Made by a program: the position numbers and the translations under genes. A DNA stretch of 64,000 nucleotides from Desertifilum tharense IPPAS B-1220 (GTDB lineage: Bacteria; Cyanobacteriota; Cyanobacteriia; Cyanobacteriales; Desertifilaceae). The stretch is from positions 124,001 to 188,000 of the forward strand of contig NZ_MJGC01000077.1 of assembly GCF_001746915.1 (NCBI RefSeq). The letters run 5' to 3'. Below the pieces are notes generated by a model. The model saw only the letters and a program-made list of their open reading frames with translations. It had not been told where the DNA came from and made no database searches. How positions within the stretch are numbered: position 1 is the first letter of the stretch; each line of letters begins with the position of its first letter. This document shows, piece by piece, positions 61,919 to 64,000 of this stretch.

Positions 61919-62557
61919 ATGGTTACTAGAAATCAATTATCGATAGCTACTGCGACTTTCATCGTTTTAAGTTCTTTCATACCCGCAAAAGCTTTAGCGT
62001 TTAGCATCATCTCTGAGGTATTTGGTTCTCCTACCCCAAGAAATATTAACGGGCAAAGCTTACAAAACGGTGATTTTTTAATTACACCGATTCAACCTCA
62101 CGTTACTTGGCTAGGGGACGGTATTGACGAAGTCACTTCTTGGAGTTTTGACTTTACAGATCACCCAAACTACGGAACCTTTACCCCTTCAACCAAATTA
62201 GCCTCAGCATTGCTGACTTTGACCCTTACTCCAAAAAGTGGTTTACTAATAACAGATACTATGGGTATTACAGGTCTCAAAAGCATAAATGTACCGAATA
62301 TACCTGGACTACCTGCTTTGCACCAAAAAGGGACGATAACGCTGAACTTATTTGATTATGGGTTTACCTCCCAAGAAATTATGGGGGTTCTAACTGCTAA
62401 CAACGGCATTATCCCGTGGGGTTATCAAGATGACTCCATTCTGTCTTACGCAAAACTTGAGCTAGAAGCTGTTCCCGAACCTGCCTCGGTATTTGGTCTA
62501 TTAACTGTGGGTGCTTTCGGGGTTGCTGGATTGAAACGCAAACAAAAAACCGCGTAA
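61919..62557 (+). CDS. PEP-CTERM sorting-domain protein
   Basis: A 212-residue exported protein with signal peptide (SIATATFIVLSSFIPAKALA, about 8-28) and a C-terminal PEP-CTERM signal: VPEPASVFGLLTVGAFGVAGL followed by basic KRKQK, the anchor for the exosortase-linked sorting system. The middle is beta-rich and low in Cys, with HVTWLGDGIDEVTSWSFDFTD. Strong ribosome binding site TAAGGAGA lies before ATG at 61919. PEP-CTERM proteins are surface or exopolysaccharide-associated. No exosortase gene is present in the window. Confidence 0.92.
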   Translation: MVTRNQLSIATATFIVLSSFIPAKALAFSIISEVFGSPTPRNINGQSLQNGDFLITPIQPHVTWLGDGIDEVTSWSFDFTDHPNYGTFTPSTKLASALLTLTLTPKSGLLITDTMGITGLKSINVPNIPGLPALHQKGTITLNLFDYGFTSQEIMGVLTANNGIIPWGYQDDSILSYAKLELEAVPEPASVFGLLTVGAFGVAGLKRKQKTA

Positions 62558-62581
62558 TCTTGGAAATTGAGTTGGACTACA

Positions 62582-62611
62582 AACCCGTTTGTTGGAAACA
62601 GACGGGTTTTT
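62582..62611. terminator. Terminator between PEP-CTERM and aminotransferase genes
   Basis: ACCCGTTTGTT pairs with AACAGACGGGT around a GGA loop, with TTTTT after on the plus strand and A-rich sequence before on the minus. It lies 24 bp after the PEP-CTERM stop and overlaps the end of the convergent aminotransferase gene, so it serves both directions. Confidence 0.75.
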
Positions 62612-63788
62612 ACTGCTTGAGAAACTCAGCAATTCGACTGACTGCGGTTTCTAGGATGGGGGGTTCGTGGACGAGGGCGAAACGGACGTAGCCTTCGCCT
62701 GATTTGCCGAAGCCTCTACCGGGGGCAACGGCGACGCCTGTAGCTTCTACGAGTTGCGTGGCGAATTCGATGGAATTATTGGACCAGGGTTCGGGGAGTT
62801 TTGCCCATATATACATGGTGGCGGGGGGCGTTTCGACCGACCAGCCGATGCGGTTGAGGGCGGCGATAAAGGCGTCGCGACGCTGGCGGAAGGTGGCTAC
62901 TGTTTGCTGTACGTTGTCTTGCGGGCCGGTTAAGGCAGCGATCGCCCCGTTTAAAATACCGCGATATTGGTTAAAGTCGATGGCGGCTTTGATTTGCCGC
63001 AAAGCCAAAATTAACTGGGCATTGCCAATGGCATAACCGACGCGGAACCCGCCCATACTATAGGATTTGGATAGGGTGAAGAATTCAATGGAAACTGATT
63101 TTTCCGGATCGGCTTGCAAAATGGAAGGGGCGAGGGAGAGGCGATCGCCCCCAAAGACTAGATCGACGTAGGGGAAGTCATGGACTAATACTAGGTTGTG
63201 GCGCTGGCAAAAGGCGACGGCTTCTTGAAAGAAGGATAAGGGCGCGATCGCCGTTGTGGGGTTATGGGGATAACTTAAGACCATCATCTTCGCCTGGGCG
63301 AGGACCGCCTCTGGGATATCGGCGAAGACGGGGAGAAATTGGTTTTCCGCCCGTAAGGGCATGGGGTAAATTTGACCGCCTGCAAGATACACCCCACCCG
63401 CATGAGAAGGATAGCCTGGATCTTGTAAGAGGGCGAAATCCCCTGGATTTAACAAAGCAAGGGGGAGATGGGCTGTTCCTTCTTGGGAACCAATGAGAGG
63501 CAGAACCTCGGTTTCAGGATCGACTGCAATGCCGAATTTTTGCAAATACCACGCTTGCACGGCTTCGCGGAAGTTGCGGGTGCCATGAAACAGCAGGTAG
63601 CCGTGGGTGCTGGGATCGGTCAGCGAATGGGCGATCGCATCGGTAATCTGACTCGCCGCCGCTAAGTCTGACGATCCGAGGGACAGATCGATTAAATCGC
63701 GTCCTTTGGCTCTCGCTTTTGCCTTAGCACGATCCATATCAGCAAAAACGTTGGCTTGTAAGGGTTGGAGACGTTCGGCAAATTGCAT
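62610..63788 (-). CDS. Class I/II aminotransferase (LL-DAP aminotransferase-like)
   Basis: A PLP enzyme of about 392 residues from ATG 63788, giving MQFAERLQPLQANVFADMDRA. The fold-type I signature is present: LIGSQEGTAHLPLALLNPGDFALLQDPGYPSH, LSYPHNPTTAIAP with the N-P-T motif, LVHDFPYVDLVF with the PLP ring Asp, and TLSKSYSMGGFRVGYAIG with the PLP Lys. The C-terminal VRFALVHEP carries the substrate-carboxylate Arg. Similar enzymes in cyanobacteria include LL-diaminopimelate and aspartate aminotransferases; this one is close to the shorter aspartate/alanine-type group, so the substrate is uncertain. An earlier in-frame start at 63821 is not needed. Confidence 0.9.
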   Translation of the reverse strand: MQFAERLQPLQANVFADMDRAKAKARAKGRDLIDLSLGSSDLAAASQITDAIAHSLTDPSTHGYLLFHGTRNFREAVQAWYLQKFGIAVDPETEVLPLIGSQEGTAHLPLALLNPGDFALLQDPGYPSHAGGVYLAGGQIYPMPLRAENQFLPVFADIPEAVLAQAKMMVLSYPHNPTTAIAPLSFFQEAVAFCQRHNLVLVHDFPYVDLVFGGDRLSLAPSILQADPEKSVSIEFFTLSKSYSMGGFRVGYAIGNAQLILALRQIKAAIDFNQYRGILNGAIAALTGPQDNVQQTVATFRQRRDAFIAALNRIGWSVETPPATMYIWAKLPEPWSNNSIEFATQLVEATGVAVAPGRGFGKSGEGYVRFALVHEPPILETAVSRIAEFLKQ

Positions 63789-63836
63789 AGTTTCGCTCTT
63801 CGGTTCGGGGATGGGGCGCAATTGCTCCCGGCGATG

Positions 63837-64000
63837 CTAGGCGGAAAGGTGGGCGTCGAGCAACTCGGCAAGTTGTTGGCGCGCGATCGCGCCTTCGCGT
63901 TGCTCGATGAGTTGACTGTTTTGAAATAGCCTCAGTGCCGGAATCCCTTCTACTTTATATTTTTTGACGGTTTCTGGGTTGGGATCGACTTCGAGTTTAA
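63837..64000 (-). CDS. Thioredoxin-fold protein, C-terminal part
   Basis: Only the last 53 residues are in the window, ending at a TAG stop (63837-63839); the 5' part is beyond base 64000. The reading VDPNPETVKKYKVEGIPALRL shows the thioredoxin core with cis-Pro in GIPA, then FQNSQLIEQREGAIARQQLAELL, the terminal helix. The CGPC active site would lie outside. The length and style fit a thioredoxin. Confidence 0.85.
   Translation of the reverse strand, partial: KLEVDPNPETVKKYKVEGIPALRLFQNSQLIEQREGAIARQQLAELLDAHLSA

Noticed and set aside
61731..61919. 62-residue antisense frame with CC...C..C pattern upstream of the PEP-CTERM gene
   Set aside because: It begins exactly at the PEP-CTERM start and covers the inverted repeat and ribosome site, so it is likely a shadow of non-coding leader sequence.
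1..64000. CRISPR arrays, retrons, diversity-generating retroelements, rRNA and tRNA genes
   Set aside because: No regular spacer-repeat pattern, reverse transcriptase, template repeat, or RNA-gene signature was recognised by eye.

Overview
The window is a piece of a cyanobacterial chromosome, probably from a filamentous species. The evidence is phycocyanobilin:ferredoxin oxidoreductase (pcyA), a CcaA-type beta carbonic anhydrase, cobQ beside a small 2Fe-2S ferredoxin, many HIP1 palindromes (GCGATCGC), a serine/threonine kinase-histidine kinase hybrid, a PEP-CTERM protein, and intergenic arrays of AACTCCCAATTCCC-type repeats. The genus cannot be fixed from the sequence alone. No rRNA, tRNA or CRISPR array was recognised.

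Layout. 1-8.9 kb is mostly housekeeping: the end of a polyprenyl-phosphate sugar-phosphate transferase, cinA, a small unknown gene, aroQ, a back-to-back metal-regulator pair (InrS/CsoR-type and Zur-type), a Uma2 protein, purS-purQ-TVP38, a repeat array, mltA, a small unknown gene and panB. A TnpB-only IS605-type insertion sits at about 9.1-10.4 kb, and its right end supplies the stop codon of a secreted seven-bladed propeller gene. 11.5-20.4 kb is an envelope and polysaccharide area: a truncated vMAP-AAA protein, an FkbM methyltransferase, a GT2 glycosyltransferase, an SH3 protein, an LCP-family ligase with a newly spotted 44-residue membrane peptide overlapping its stop codon, mannose-1-phosphate guanylyltransferase and an ABC1 kinase. 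20.6-22.4 kb is an AT-rich island of three packed genes: a pentapeptide-repeat two-helix membrane protein, an MNT-type nucleotidyltransferase and a small helical protein. This is the best candidate for an undescribed system.

22.6-37.5 kb holds pcyA, a Dabb protein, a methyltransferase, a 1796-residue signalling protein, a GH74-like propeller, a GT2, a cytochrome P450 divergent from a histidine phosphatase, and glucokinase. 37.5-47.8 kb holds dispersed repeats, a lipoprotein, a DCC thiol protein, a DUF4912 protein, a DUF2993 protein, a 1-Cys-like peroxiredoxin, cobQ-ferredoxin, a SagB-like oxidoreductase and a GAF-PAS protein. 48.2-52.8 kb has a pentapeptide protein, a three-gene FHA module (FHA-zinc ribbon, FHA-flavoprotein, membrane protein) and ccaA. 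53-61.6 kb is signalling and defence-like: a 1.2-kresidue hybrid histidine kinase, a DUF4278 protein, and two tail-to-tail NACHT NTPases. The window ends with a PEP-CTERM protein, a class I aminotransferase and the end of a thioredoxin.

Functional themes. The extracellular polysaccharide genes (GDP-mannose synthesis, GTs, FkbM, LCP, MltA) plausibly serve the cell envelope. The NTase-membrane operon, the NACHT pair, the truncated vMAP-AAA gene and TnpB are accessory or conflict-type genes scattered among core genes. All family names come from motif recognition by eye; no database search was run.
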